Below the pieces are notes generated by a model. The model worked only from the letters and a program-made list of their open reading frames with translations. It made no database searches and was not told where the DNA came from. This document shows positions 6,450 through 15,296 of a stretch of 28,651 bases of DNA, piece after piece. Source of the DNA: a virus; IMG/VR virus record IMGVR_UViG_3300030099_001309, positions 1 through 28,651 of that record; one strand, given 5' to 3'. The position numbers and the translations under genes were made by a program. Within the stretch, counting starts at the first letter, position 1; each line of letters starts with the position of its first letter.

Positions 6450-7031
6450 ATGAAAGAGGTTAAATTAACAATACCTACGGAATGGTCAGACATAACAGTT
6501 GAAGTATATCAGAAATATATTAAACTACAGGAAAGCAAAACAGAGGAAGAAAAGCTAGTTGTTAAGAGTTTGGCTTTATTATGTAACACAACAGAAGAAG
6601 TCGTTATGCAAATGGAATATAAAGACCTGTTGGATATAATGAATATTTTAAAAAAGATTCTTGATAAAGAACCAGGCGAGATTACTTTCCAAAAGGTGTT
6701 TAAATTTAAAGGTGAAGAATATGGCTTTGTGCCTAATCTTAGTAAACTGAGTACAGGTGAATATATAGATTTGGAAGCATATTGTAAAGACAATCCAATG
6801 CAAAACCTTCACATTATTATGTCTATTCTATTTAGAAAGGTGGTTAATAAAAGGAATGAAAGATATTCAATTGAACCTTACGACCCTGATCAGTTTAAGG
6901 AAGAATTGTTCAAAGATTGTCCGATGAATGTGGCGTTAGGTGCGCTAGGTTTTTTTTTGACTTTAGGGTTGAACTTGGAGAACGCTTTGCATCGCTCTTT
7001 GGGTCAGCAGGAGAAGAAACAGAAGCTGTAA
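6450..7031 (+). CDS. Tail assembly chaperone, unshifted product (gpG-like)
   Basis: This 193-residue protein starts with a strand-rich N terminus (VKLTIPTEWSDITVEVYQKY). A helical middle (MQMEYKDLLDIMNILKKIL, LSTGEYIDLEAYCKD) and a helical C terminus follow. The architecture and its place upstream of the tail genes match the tail assembly chaperones that hold tape measure protein during tail assembly. Near its end the sequence runs through nine T residues in the phase needed for -1 slippage, and a second frame stays open for another 79 codons. That is the usual G/GT arrangement. The unshifted C terminus is Leu-rich then Gln/Lys-rich. No close family name is recognisable by eye, so the role rests mainly on the frameshift and the position. 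Confidence 0.8.
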   Translation: MKEVKLTIPTEWSDITVEVYQKYIKLQESKTEEEKLVVKSLALLCNTTEEVVMQMEYKDLLDIMNILKKILDKEPGEITFQKVFKFKGEEYGFVPNLSKLSTGEYIDLEAYCKDNPMQNLHIIMSILFRKVVNKRNERYSIEPYDPDQFKEELFKDCPMNVALGALGFFLTLGLNLENALHRSLGQQEKKQKL

Positions 7032-7195
7032 GCATGAACTCTAAATGGGGTTGGTATAATACCTTATATGCTCTTTCAAACAATATCTTGGATATTGAGA
7101 AAATAACAAAACTGCCTATTATGGAAGTGTTAACATACTTAGCATATAGACAGGATTACGGTAATAAACAAAGAAACAATTATGATAACTTTTAG
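6450..7195 (+). CDS. Tail assembly chaperone, predicted -1 frameshift product (gpGT-like)
   Basis: If ribosomes slip back one base at 6950-6959, about 169 residues of the chaperone are followed by a 79-residue extension (FDFRVELGERFASLFG, then MNSKWGWYNTLYALSNN, ending in KQRNNYDNF), giving about 248 residues. The extension frame has no good independent start upstream of the slip site; an internal ATG at 7034 could give a 53-residue protein alone. The 6959-7031 segment is read in both frames and is visibly richer in G+C than its surroundings, consistent with dual coding. The extension would recruit tail tube or tape measure protein. The stop overlaps the next gene by 14 bp. Confidence 0.7.
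6950..6959 (+). promoter_or_regulatory. Slippery sequence for -1 programmed frameshift
   Basis: Nine consecutive T (6950-6958) then G. In the zero frame the codons are GGT TTT TTT TTG, so both canonical heptamers T TTT TTT (6950-6956) and T TTT TTG (6953-6959) are in the right phase. The -1 frame is open for 79 codons afterwards. Confidence 0.75.
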
Positions 7196-7676
7196 ACAAG
7201 TAATAGGATTTTTAGAAACGATAGCTGATAAGCATTATGAAATAAATAGCTTTCATAGTGGTGGGTTAGATGAAGTGGATATTAAGAAGCTAGGAGCAGA
7301 AGACTATGCTATATTATATGCAGACCCTGGAGAAGCTACTATTGATACTGGTGTTATGACCTATTCGTTTAAAATATATGTGATGGATATGGTTAATGAC
7401 CAAATTGAAGGTGATGCACCTAACAATCAACGATTAAATAGAGTAGATACATTTTCTGAAACTCTACAAATACTACACGATGTGATTAACGAATTTAAAC
7501 AATCTATTAATTCTAAGTCTTGGGTAGATAATGAAGTAGTATTAGAAACACCTATAATATGTGAAGCTGTAGTAGGTGAATTTGCTAATGAGTTAATCGG
7601 ATGGTCTGCTGATATATCAGTTGATGTAAACAACCCTAACAATCTTTGTATTGCACCAATAATCGCTAATTCATAG
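7182..7676 (+). CDS. Probable tail terminator/completion protein
   Basis: This 164-residue protein has the pattern of a short N-terminal helix (FRQVIGFLETIADKH), strands containing DYAILYADPG and MTYSFKIYVMDMV, a helix (VDTFSETLQILHDVINEFK), and final strands (ICEAVVGEFANELIGWSADIS). This alpha-beta layout, with FxIYVMDxV and a final GWSxxI strand, is recurrent in neck or tail-terminator proteins of Bacteroidota phages. It would cap the tail or join it to the head. It lies between the tail chaperone and a basic gp10-like gene, the usual place for tail completion functions. The assignment is by fold impression and position. Confidence 0.65.
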   Translation: MITFRQVIGFLETIADKHYEINSFHSGGLDEVDIKKLGAEDYAILYADPGEATIDTGVMTYSFKIYVMDMVNDQIEGDAPNNQRLNRVDTFSETLQILHDVINEFKQSINSKSWVDNEVVLETPIICEAVVGEFANELIGWSADISVDVNNPNNLCIAPIIANS

Positions 7677-7679
7677 TAG

Positions 7680-8249
7680 ATGAAGCTAACTAACACTAAA
7701 AAAGCTGTAAGAAAGTTTGCTATAGGAGTTATTAAAAGTGCTCAAACCAATCTAGTAAAGAGTAAAATGAGAAATAGTGCTTTGATAAAAAATATGCAGT
7801 ATCATATTATACATAAAAAAATGGCTAGGGTGGTAGAATTGGTGGAGTTTACTTTTGGTAATTCAGATGACTATTGGATGTATGTTGATGAAGGGGTAAG
7901 AGGAAAAGGTGGATATAAAGGAAAAGGTGGAAGGGGTAGAGCAAGGGGACAAGGGAGTCCGTTTAGATTTAAAAAGAATAATATAAAAAGAGGCGTAATA
8001 AAGAAATGGATTAAGAGAAAGGGTGTAAGGTTAAGAGGTGCTAAGGGTAAGTTTATAAAGAAAACAGCAAAGAATATAAGAAATGCTGCTTTTGTTATTG
8101 GTAGAGCAATAGCATTAAGAGGACTAACACGAACTCAATTTTTTACTCAAGCATATGAGAAACAATGGAAAATACATATAAATAAAATAACAAACGCTTA
8201 TGCTGAAGATGTAGCAAAAGACGCAGCAGATAAAATGAAAAAAACATAA
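7680..8249 (+). CDS. Basic structural protein, possibly HK97 gp10-like tail completion
   Basis: This 189-residue, very basic protein has an N-terminal helical part, then YWMYVDEGVRGKGGYKGKGG, a Gly/Lys/Arg-rich loop, SPFRFKK, and a Lys/Arg-rich middle. It ends with a helical part (FVIGRAIALRGLTRTQFFTQAYEKQW). The YVDxGxxGKGG motif, the SPFRF motif and the RGLTRTQFFTQAYEK end resemble gp10-like/HK97 tail completion proteins of flavobacterial phages, which sit at the head-tail joint. The loop may contact DNA leaving the head. It is in the tail block, three bases after the preceding stop. Confidence 0.6.
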   Translation: MKLTNTKKAVRKFAIGVIKSAQTNLVKSKMRNSALIKNMQYHIIHKKMARVVELVEFTFGNSDDYWMYVDEGVRGKGGYKGKGGRGRARGQGSPFRFKKNNIKRGVIKKWIKRKGVRLRGAKGKFIKKTAKNIRNAAFVIGRAIALRGLTRTQFFTQAYEKQWKIHINKITNAYAEDVAKDAADKMKKT

Positions 8250-8268
8250 AGATTAAAAAACATAAACA

Positions 8269-9699
8269 ATGGCATTATCATTTGAACAAGAACCAATATC
8301 AGATTCAACAACATCACCTGTTATAACTAACTGGACACCTATTGTCCCTTATGTGTTATATCAGAACGCAAGTATTGCATCTTATTTTTATTATAAGCTA
8401 GTATTAGAGATTAGAATAGACGATGCTTCAGGAACACTTCTAGGTAAAATAAAACAACGTAGAAATGGTTATAGCGTAGATATAGCTGCGAATAAAGCTA
8501 GAGCAATATTTGATTTAAAAGACATTGTTAACAGTCAATTGCAAGATACTAACGCTGACCAAAATGCAACAACTAAAACAATACACAAAGTAGGTACTAA
8601 TTCTGCAACTACACCATTTAGTCAAAACAATAATCAATTCTTAACTATATATGTTAAGGGCTATCAAAACTACTCTACTGCGGCTAACACATCACCTGCT
8701 GATGTTACTTCAGGTTCTGTTAATGATACTAAATTCTATATAGCTGCATCCTTAGATTTAAACACAGCTAGGGGAACTGCTGATTTTCAAGATACTGCTT
8801 TTAGCTCTTATTCTTTAAGTGGTTCTACCTCTTTATTTTTAAGTGATCTACAAGATAGTAGTGCTGATAATATAGGTACTGTAAAAAGAAACTATATTCA
8901 ATCCACAGACTATCACACTATCGGTATGTTAAACGGTGTTAGTGATTTAGCTAGTGATGCTTATTTTATAGGAATACAATATTACGATTCTTCTAATAAT
9001 GTTATTAATTCACCTGGCGGTACAGCTATTGAATATATATCTAACACAAACGCTAATGGTGGTGCAAATCCTGATACTGAAGTTAATACTAATCCTGAAA
9101 GATTAATATACTTTGGATGTGGCGCTGCTAACTTAGAATCACAATCTAGGAACACACAAGCTAGACCGTCTGAATTTGATAATTGGGCGTACTATACTAT
9201 ACGTGCATACGATTCTGATGCAACTACTCCAAAATCTGCTCTTTATTATTTTATAAATCAAGACGGTTCTTGTAAGGGTTATAAGGTTAGAAGATTAGCT
9301 TGGCGTAATAGCTTAGGGTGCTTTGATTATTTTAACTTTAAAAAGAAATCTACTCAAACAATAAATGTAACTAGAAATAACTACAATACACTTTTAGGTA
9401 ATTTCAATAGTGATATGTATAGTTATAATAATTTTAGTAGAGGTAAAAATACTAGAAACACAACTGCTATTGTTAAGGAAGTAATAAACACAGATTGGAT
9501 TACAGAAGAAGATGCTGTATTACTAGAAGGTCTTATAGTTTCAACAAATATACAAATTGTAGAAAACGCAGACACTAACTATACTGTTCCTGTTTTAGTT
9601 ACTGACACTAGTTTTATTAAAAAGACTGTAGCTAATGATAAAATGATTAAATACACTATTAATATAGAATATGCAAACCCTATAAACACTAATTCATAA
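8269..9699 (+). CDS. Tail structural protein, probably distal tail/tail tip
   Basis: This 476-residue, mostly beta-strand protein is rich in Asn, Ser and Thr. It begins LSFEQEPISDSTTSPVITNW followed by VPYVLYQNASIASYFYYKLV, and the C-terminal third carries RRLAWRNSLGCFDYFNF and ITEEDAVLLEGLIVSTN. The LGCFDYFNF segment and final strands are of the kind found in distal tail or adaptor proteins of Bacteroidota phages. The stop (TAA, 9697-9699) overlaps the ATG of the giant tail gene by one base, so the two products are probably partners at the tail tip. There is no enzymatic motif. A tail tube identity is less likely because of its size and a separate tube candidate at 18080. Confidence 0.65.
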   Translation: MALSFEQEPISDSTTSPVITNWTPIVPYVLYQNASIASYFYYKLVLEIRIDDASGTLLGKIKQRRNGYSVDIAANKARAIFDLKDIVNSQLQDTNADQNATTKTIHKVGTNSATTPFSQNNNQFLTIYVKGYQNYSTAANTSPADVTSGSVNDTKFYIAASLDLNTARGTADFQDTAFSSYSLSGSTSLFLSDLQDSSADNIGTVKRNYIQSTDYHTIGMLNGVSDLASDAYFIGIQYYDSSNNVINSPGGTAIEYISNTNANGGANPDTEVNTNPERLIYFGCGAANLESQSRNTQARPSEFDNWAYYTIRAYDSDATTPKSALYYFINQDGSCKGYKVRRLAWRNSLGCFDYFNFKKKSTQTINVTRNNYNTLLGNFNSDMYSYNNFSRGKNTRNTTAIVKEVINTDWITEEDAVLLEGLIVSTNIQIVENADTNYTVPVLVTDTSFIKKTVANDKMIKYTINIEYANPINTNS

Positions 9700-12600
9700 T
9701 GGCTCAAACTAGATTAGTTGCATACAGAAAAGCTACAAGTGCTGCTACAGCAGATACAACTTATGAACTGGATTTACAAGAAAATCCTAGCATAGCTCTT
9801 AACTTTCAATTCTCTGACATTAAAGAACCTGAAACTAGAAAGGGTAGTTATTCTCAAACATTCAAATTACCGTTTACGGATAACAACAATGAGTTTTTTC
9901 AAAATTGGTTTAATGTTAATTTAGAAACATTAGTATTTAGTGCGAGATCTAAATTTGATGCTGTTTTATATGTGGGAACAATACCGCAATTTGAAGGCTT
10001 TATACAATTAAAATCAGTATATCAAAAAGCTCAATTATACGAAATAGTGTTAACTTCTAATACTGCTAATTTGTTCAGCACTATAGGAAATCAAAAACTA
10101 CAAGATGTATTTAAAAATGCAGACGGTAGTTATGACACACAACTGAATCACGTATATAGTTTTACTAGCACTACGAATAATACTTTATATAATTCTTGGA
10201 AGGGAGATAGTAGTGCCTTTGTAAACACATCAGGTGTATCATTAAGAGATACTTCTGTTAATGTTCAAAAGGTGGTATATCCTCTTTCAGTAACGCAGCC
10301 TAATTTTTATTTTAACCCTAATGAAACAGATGCAGACGGTAATAATGTTAAAAGATTTTTGCGTTTAGATGCAGCAGCAATTACTGCTATTAATGACTTT
10401 GAAGTATCATCTGCTCTTAGTGTGCCTTGGTCACAATTCAGACCTGCTGTTCAGTTAAAAACATTAATTAAATTAATTATAGCTAAAGCGGGATTTAGTT
10501 ATACTTCTGATTTTATAGATGGTGATTATTTCGGTAAGCTATTTATGACTACAGGAAATCATTTAGAATTATCAGCAACTCCAACAACTAATAGTAATGC
10601 TAACCCTAGCGGACTTATGGATGTTGGTAATAGTGGTGCTTGGGGTGTAGAAACAACTACATCAACATCTTTGCAATATAGTGAACATATAGTACCTGCG
10701 AATACTTCAACACCTGTTACTAACTTCACCGCTCCTATGGATGCTGATAATCTATGGAATGAAACATATAGCTATTTTACACGTGAAGATATTAATATGA
10801 CACAAATAAGTGTTAAGCACATTGTCGGTGCAGTTAATATAGCTGCTTATGCAGGTAGTGAAGTTGAATTTGAAGTTATCCTAAGACCATTTGACACATC
10901 GACTAACACACCTGAAATTGGCACTTTTCCATATGCTAGTATTCAATCGGCTGTTGCACCTAGTAGTGGGGGTGCTTTAGCTTTTCCTGGATTTTGGGAT
11001 TTTGACTTATCTAATATGCCTACAGGTGCATCTGCTCAAATAGTTGTCATTGTATCTAACTATAAAAGTAGTGGGGGAACAATGACCTTAAGCGTAGGAG
11101 GTGCTACTACTTTTGGAGCGGGTTTATTCAATATACCCTACGGATTACATAGCAATATAAGAATGGATTGGGTTGGGTATAGTACCGATATATATGGTGC
11201 TACAGTAGATGTGCCTTCTTGTATAGACCCTAGCATAACACAAAGAGATTTTCTAAAAGACATAATACAACGATTTAATTTAGTAGTGGCAACTGACCCT
11301 AATGATGCAGCAAACCTAATTATCGAACCATACAACGATTATTTGGATGATGGCGAAACTAAGTATTGGACAGACAAAATAGACACATCTAAAGAGATAA
11401 TTGTAAAAGATACTACACCTCTACAAAAAAAGACAATACATTTAACAGACCAAGAAGATGTTGATTTGTATAATAAAGAATTTAAAGAACGCTATCCTGA
11501 TATTAATGTTTACGGTCATCTAAAGATAGATGAAATAAATAATGATTTTGCTACTGGAGAACTTAAAAATAATTCTATATTCTCACCGTTTATAAATGGA
11601 CAGGTATTTGCAAATGAAAATACACAGCTCGGAACGTATCTTCCTAATTTATCTCCACATTATGAATTTAGCTATGAGGAGAAAGACGGTCAATATGTAA
11701 ATAAAATAAAGAAAACAAAACCTAAACTATTTTATTACAATGGTATTGCTACTACGGTTCTTGACACCGCAGGATCATCTACTTCTTATAATCTACACCG
11801 AGTATATAATAATTCAGGTACAGATACTGTAACTGCATATAACTTTACTTTATATCCTGTATGTAGTCCTTTTGATATTACACCGTCTAGTAACTTATAT
11901 ACACTAACTGCGGCTAACAAGAGTTTATATTGGAACTCATCTCCTCCCCTAGTTGGTTCATTGTCAATATTTAATTATACTAATAGCGTAGGTAGTTGGT
12001 TTAATAATGCTTTATACGGATTGTATTGGAAGCAATATTTAGATAATATATATAGTACAGAAGCTAGGATAATGGAATGTCATCTAAACTTAGATGAAAT
12101 AGATATATTTAATTTTAAATTTAATGATGAGATATTTATTAAAGACACCTACTGGCGTGTTCTTAATATATCCAATTATCAAGTGGGTGGTGATGCTTCA
12201 ACTAAAGTAACCTTATTAAAAGTAGTAGATGAAATAACACAATGCGAAGGATGCGATTATGTGTTAGGTGAAATAGATGGCTCTAACACTCTTGGTAATA
12301 CATTCTTTTTATGGTGTCCTGACACTAACCCAGGTTGCACTCCTGATTTAAGCCCTTCAGATTATTTAGGTTTATATACAAGTCCTGAATGTTGTAATTG
12401 TTCAGGTGGTATTCCTTTCTATTGGGCTACTGCACAAGCATCTAATGGTTTATATCCTTGTTTAGCTAATTCAGGTAGTTTACCTATCCGTATTCAAAGT
12501 ATATTTTCTAGCACTAACATATTATCAGGTGCAGATTTAAAAACTCTTATATATGAAAAAATTGGCGGTTTAAATAGACCGCTTATTAGGGGAGTGGATA

Positions 12601-13199
12601 ATAATAAATACAGCAGACCAATGCTGCCTTTATATGGTGATGATATGGTTATTAAATACACAACTAAAAAAAGAAATATACCGCAACTCAAAGGAGAGTC
12701 ACACAAGATAGTATTATCAGGTAACACATCAGGTAATAATAGGGGTTATGCTTATCCTGAATCAGATGCTTATAATACACCTTTAAAAATACCACAAAAT
12801 ACTAATATGATTATTAGGGTTAAAGGATTAGCTACAGTTGTAGGTGGAACAAGTGCAACTTATATAAAGGGATATACAGAAGGTTTTGCTTATTATACTG
12901 TCTTTAAGGATGTTAATGGAACAGTAACACAACTAGGTACAACAGGCGGTACTTCTGAATTTTCATTAAAAGAAACAGGTGTTGCTACTTGCACATTATA
13001 TATAACAATAGATAATGGTGTATTGCGATTTGGATTAAATGATAGTCAAACGGATACTAAGCGAATATGGCAACTATCCGCAGAAATAGATATTAACAAA
13101 ATAGATAATATGAATATTGGATTTGATGAAAATTGGGCTTTATATCAAAATTCACAAAACATAAAACTACAAAACGGAGATTATTTAATATGGAATTAA
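9699..13199 (+). CDS. Large tail tip/baseplate hub or adhesion protein
   Basis: At 1166 residues this is the largest protein in the genome. The N-terminal part (LDLQENPSIALNFQFSDIKE, SYSQTFKLPFTDNNNEFF, FEGFIQLKSVY) looks like the hub-type domain seen in tail proteins of Bacteroidota phages. The centre has long strand-rich segments, including a viral-adhesion-like jelly of Thr/Asn/Ser strands. Residues about 848-924 are Cys-rich (CEGC, CCNC and several single Cys). The C terminus ends in beta strands (YTVFKDVNGTVTQLG, NIGFDENWAL). It probably forms the hub and contacts the host receptor. Its position before, instead of after, the tape measure gene is atypical. Confidence 0.7.
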   Translation: MAQTRLVAYRKATSAATADTTYELDLQENPSIALNFQFSDIKEPETRKGSYSQTFKLPFTDNNNEFFQNWFNVNLETLVFSARSKFDAVLYVGTIPQFEGFIQLKSVYQKAQLYEIVLTSNTANLFSTIGNQKLQDVFKNADGSYDTQLNHVYSFTSTTNNTLYNSWKGDSSAFVNTSGVSLRDTSVNVQKVVYPLSVTQPNFYFNPNETDADGNNVKRFLRLDAAAITAINDFEVSSALSVPWSQFRPAVQLKTLIKLIIAKAGFSYTSDFIDGDYFGKLFMTTGNHLELSATPTTNSNANPSGLMDVGNSGAWGVETTTSTSLQYSEHIVPANTSTPVTNFTAPMDADNLWNETYSYFTREDINMTQISVKHIVGAVNIAAYAGSEVEFEVILRPFDTSTNTPEIGTFPYASIQSAVAPSSGGALAFPGFWDFDLSNMPTGASAQIVVIVSNYKSSGGTMTLSVGGATTFGAGLFNIPYGLHSNIRMDWVGYSTDIYGATVDVPSCIDPSITQRDFLKDIIQRFNLVVATDPNDAANLIIEPYNDYLDDGETKYWTDKIDTSKEIIVKDTTPLQKKTIHLTDQEDVDLYNKEFKERYPDINVYGHLKIDEINNDFATGELKNNSIFSPFINGQVFANENTQLGTYLPNLSPHYEFSYEEKDGQYVNKIKKTKPKLFYYNGIATTVLDTAGSSTSYNLHRVYNNSGTDTVTAYNFTLYPVCSPFDITPSSNLYTLTAANKSLYWNSSPPLVGSLSIFNYTNSVGSWFNNALYGLYWKQYLDNIYSTEARIMECHLNLDEIDIFNFKFNDEIFIKDTYWRVLNISNYQVGGDASTKVTLLKVVDEITQCEGCDYVLGEIDGSNTLGNTFFLWCPDTNPGCTPDLSPSDYLGLYTSPECCNCSGGIPFYWATAQASNGLYPCLANSGSLPIRIQSIFSSTNILSGADLKTLIYEKIGGLNRPLIRGVDNNKYSRPMLPLYGDDMVIKYTTKKRNIPQLKGESHKIVLSGNTSGNNRGYAYPESDAYNTPLKIPQNTNMIIRVKGLATVVGGTSATYIKGYTEGFAYYTVFKDVNGTVTQLGTTGGTSEFSLKETGVATCTLYITIDNGVLRFGLNDSQTDTKRIWQLSAEIDINKIDNMNIGFDENWALYQNSQNIKLQNGDYLIWN

Positions 13200-13363
13200 A
13201 AAAATATATAGAAGCAACATCAAGACTAATGCCAACATTAATTGATCATATTCAATTAGTGGAATATAAAGATAAGGAATTAGATTTTGTTTATGGTATA
13301 GAAGAATATCACACAAGTTTTAGAAGAATGTTTAAACAATTAATAAGAATAATATGGCGATAA
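13190..13363 (+). CDS. Small hypothetical protein between tail hub and tape measure (57 aa)
   Basis: The chosen ATG at 13190 overlaps the end of the hub gene by 10 bp; an upstream start at 13133 is open but would read 57 bases deeper into the hub gene, so it was rejected. The product MELKKYIEATSRLMPTLIDH has a helical N terminus and a basic, aromatic C terminus (SFRRMFKQLIRIIWR). It overlaps the tape measure start by 10 bp. Genes wedged here often encode tail assembly factors. No motif confirms this. Confidence 0.6.
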   Translation: MELKKYIEATSRLMPTLIDHIQLVEYKDKELDFVYGIEEYHTSFRRMFKQLIRIIWR

Positions 13364-15264
13364 AAAAAATAATAAAGTTACTAGTAGATACAGGAGATGC
13401 TAAAAAAGACCTTGATGATATATCAGACGGAGTTGATAACATAGATGAAGGAACAAAAAAATCCAAACGTGGATTCATTGGATTGACAGGTGGTGTTAAA
13501 ATGCTAAGTGGGGCTTTTAAAGCTATGGGAATAGGGCTTATTATAGCTGCTTTTGTTAAGTTAAAAGACTTGTTTAGTGGAAATATGGAAACCGCTAGAA
13601 AATTTGAAAGAGCAGGGGCTAGAGTTTCAGCAATGTTTGATGTTATTAGAGATAGGTTAGAACCATTATTTGAAAAATTAATGTCAGTATTTACTGACCC
13701 AAAACAAGCTATTAAGGATTTATGGCAAACATTGAAAGAAAATATTGCAAATAGAATAGAGGCATTAATTGATACTTTTAAAGCATTTGGAAAAGTTATT
13801 AAGGGAGTGTTTACATTGGACGTGCAGATGATTAAAGAGGGTGCTAGCGACGCTGCGGATTCATTTGTTCAGTTAGCAACAGGATTAGATGACGTTCAAC
13901 AAGGGGCAATTAAAAACGGTATTAAAAGCGTTACAAAAGAACTGAACGAGGAGGGCGACGCTGCCGACAGATTAACTTTAGCACTACAGAAGGTTAGAGA
14001 TATGGAGCGTGGTATGCTAGGTGTTAGAGCAGAAGCAAATAAAATAATTGCTGAATCTAGGTTATTAGCAGAGGATGACACCAAGAGCAATGAAGAAAGA
14101 CTAGAAGCATTAAAGGCAGCAGTGGCAGAAGAAGAAAGAGTTGCACAGATTGAGATGGATATACAACAGGAAAAAATAGATGCACTACAGGGCTTAATTG
14201 ATTTAGGAAAATCTAGTGAGGAAGATATACAGAAACTAGCAGAAGAAAGAGCTAGACTTACAGAATTACAAACTGCATCAATACTAAGACAAAAAAGGGT
14301 TGCAGCAGAGGTGGGAGTGTTTACAGCTAAAGTAAATACAGATGCAGCTAAAAAAGAACAAGAAAAATTAGATAGAGCAGAAGCATTAATACAAGCACAA
14401 GAAAGGGGGTTAGAGGTAACTGAAGAAATGACTAGCAAGGAGATTAATGCAATGATTAAGACTTTTGATAAAGAACAAGAACTTGAAGCTAAGTCATTAG
14501 ATACGCTAGAATCTTCACTTATGAGCAAGGAAGAATTAGAGTTAAAAGCTTCAGCAGATAAGTTTCAAAAGTTAATTGATTTAGCCAACAAATACGGACA
14601 AGACACAACAGAATTAGAAGAAAGGCTAAGACTGGAACAACAAGCAATACGTGACAAATTTGATGAAGAAGAATTAAAAAAAGAACAAGAGTTACAAGAT
14701 GCTAAGTTTAATGCAGTAAATAGCAACATAGATAAAGTACAGGCGGCACTTAGCTCTTTAGCACAAATTAGGCAAGAACAAATGACTGCAGAACAAAATG
14801 CTTTAGAGAAGCAACTAGAAGATGGCATAATAAGTGAAGAACAGTTTGAAAAGAAAAGTGCAAAAATAGCAGAGGAAGCATTAAAAAGAGAAAAGCGAAA
14901 CGCTAAATTTCAAATTCTAATAGACACAGCACAGGGTATAGCAGCAGCAATTAAGGCAGGAGCAGGTGTTCCGTTTCCTGCAAACTTGGGTGCAATACTT
15001 TCAGGTATAGCAGCAGTTGTTGCAGGTATAGCACAAGCGAAAGCAGTTATGAATAAAGTGCCTGGTGGTGGTGGTGGTGGTGACGTAGATGCTTCAACAG
15101 GTGCTATTGGTGGCATTGGTGCTGGACTTTTGCCAAATATGAATGTCTTAAATCCGCCAACAGGAGATTCAGATATGCAACCTGTTCAAGCATTTGTAGT
15201 AGAAACGGATATATCTAATGCACAAGCACTACAAGAAGAACTTGAAATACAAGCTACTTTGTAA
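13354..15264 (+). CDS. Tape measure protein
   Basis: This is a 636-residue protein. After a short N terminus (LLVDTGDAKKDLDDISDGVD) comes a hydrophobic Gly-rich segment (residues about 48-75, MLSGAFKAMGIGLIIAAFV) typical of tape measures. A long Glu/Lys/Ala/Leu-rich coiled coil runs from about 210 to 520, followed by a second hydrophobic Ala/Gly segment (GIAAAIKAGAGVPFPANLG) and a poly-Gly run encoded by repeated GGT codons (15064-15081). It sets tail length. By the usual rule of about 1.5 angstrom per residue, the tail would be near 95 nm. It is the last gene of the tail block and is followed by a copy of the repeated promoter-like motif. Confidence 0.88.
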   Translation: MAIKKIIKLLVDTGDAKKDLDDISDGVDNIDEGTKKSKRGFIGLTGGVKMLSGAFKAMGIGLIIAAFVKLKDLFSGNMETARKFERAGARVSAMFDVIRDRLEPLFEKLMSVFTDPKQAIKDLWQTLKENIANRIEALIDTFKAFGKVIKGVFTLDVQMIKEGASDAADSFVQLATGLDDVQQGAIKNGIKSVTKELNEEGDAADRLTLALQKVRDMERGMLGVRAEANKIIAESRLLAEDDTKSNEERLEALKAAVAEEERVAQIEMDIQQEKIDALQGLIDLGKSSEEDIQKLAEERARLTELQTASILRQKRVAAEVGVFTAKVNTDAAKKEQEKLDRAEALIQAQERGLEVTEEMTSKEINAMIKTFDKEQELEAKSLDTLESSLMSKEELELKASADKFQKLIDLANKYGQDTTELEERLRLEQQAIRDKFDEEELKKEQELQDAKFNAVNSNIDKVQAALSSLAQIRQEQMTAEQNALEKQLEDGIISEEQFEKKSAKIAEEALKREKRNAKFQILIDTAQGIAAAIKAGAGVPFPANLGAILSGIAAVVAGIAQAKAVMNKVPGGGGGGDVDASTGAIGGIGAGLLPNMNVLNPPTGDSDMQPVQAFVVETDISNAQALQEELEIQATL

Positions 15265-15275
15265 ACAAAAATACA

Positions 15276-15290
15276 AACTTTATATTTATA
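15276..15290 (+). promoter_or_regulatory. Repeated late-promoter-like motif, copy 2
   Basis: AACTTTATATTTATA lies 11 bp after the tape measure stop. The TATATTTAT core (15281-15289) is 7 bp before the protease ATG. TTTG at 15258-15261 is 19 bp upstream, so this copy also fits a flavobacterial -33/-7 promoter. The core-to-ATG distance (16 bp, start to start) is the same as in copy 3. Confidence 0.55.
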
Positions 15291-15296
15291 AGTGTT

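Noticed and set aside
6917-6949. Independent ATG start for the downstream chaperone frame
   Set aside because: The segment before the T run lies inside the chaperone coding region and its translation looks random; frameshifting explains the open frame better.
13133-13189. Upstream start for the small gene before the tape measure
   Set aside because: The extension lies inside the hub gene; the ATG at 13190 gives a short overlap as elsewhere.
13896-14528. A long (210-codon) open frame on the minus strand inside the tape measure gene
   Set aside because: Ser/Leu/Ala-rich translation is what the reverse complement of a Glu/Lys/Ala coiled-coil gene yields; it has no start context and is wholly contained in a well-supported gene.
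15062-15084. GGT microsatellite as a phase-variable switch
   Set aside because: The repeat unit is a whole codon inside the coding frame, so length change would only alter a Gly linker in the tape measure protein.
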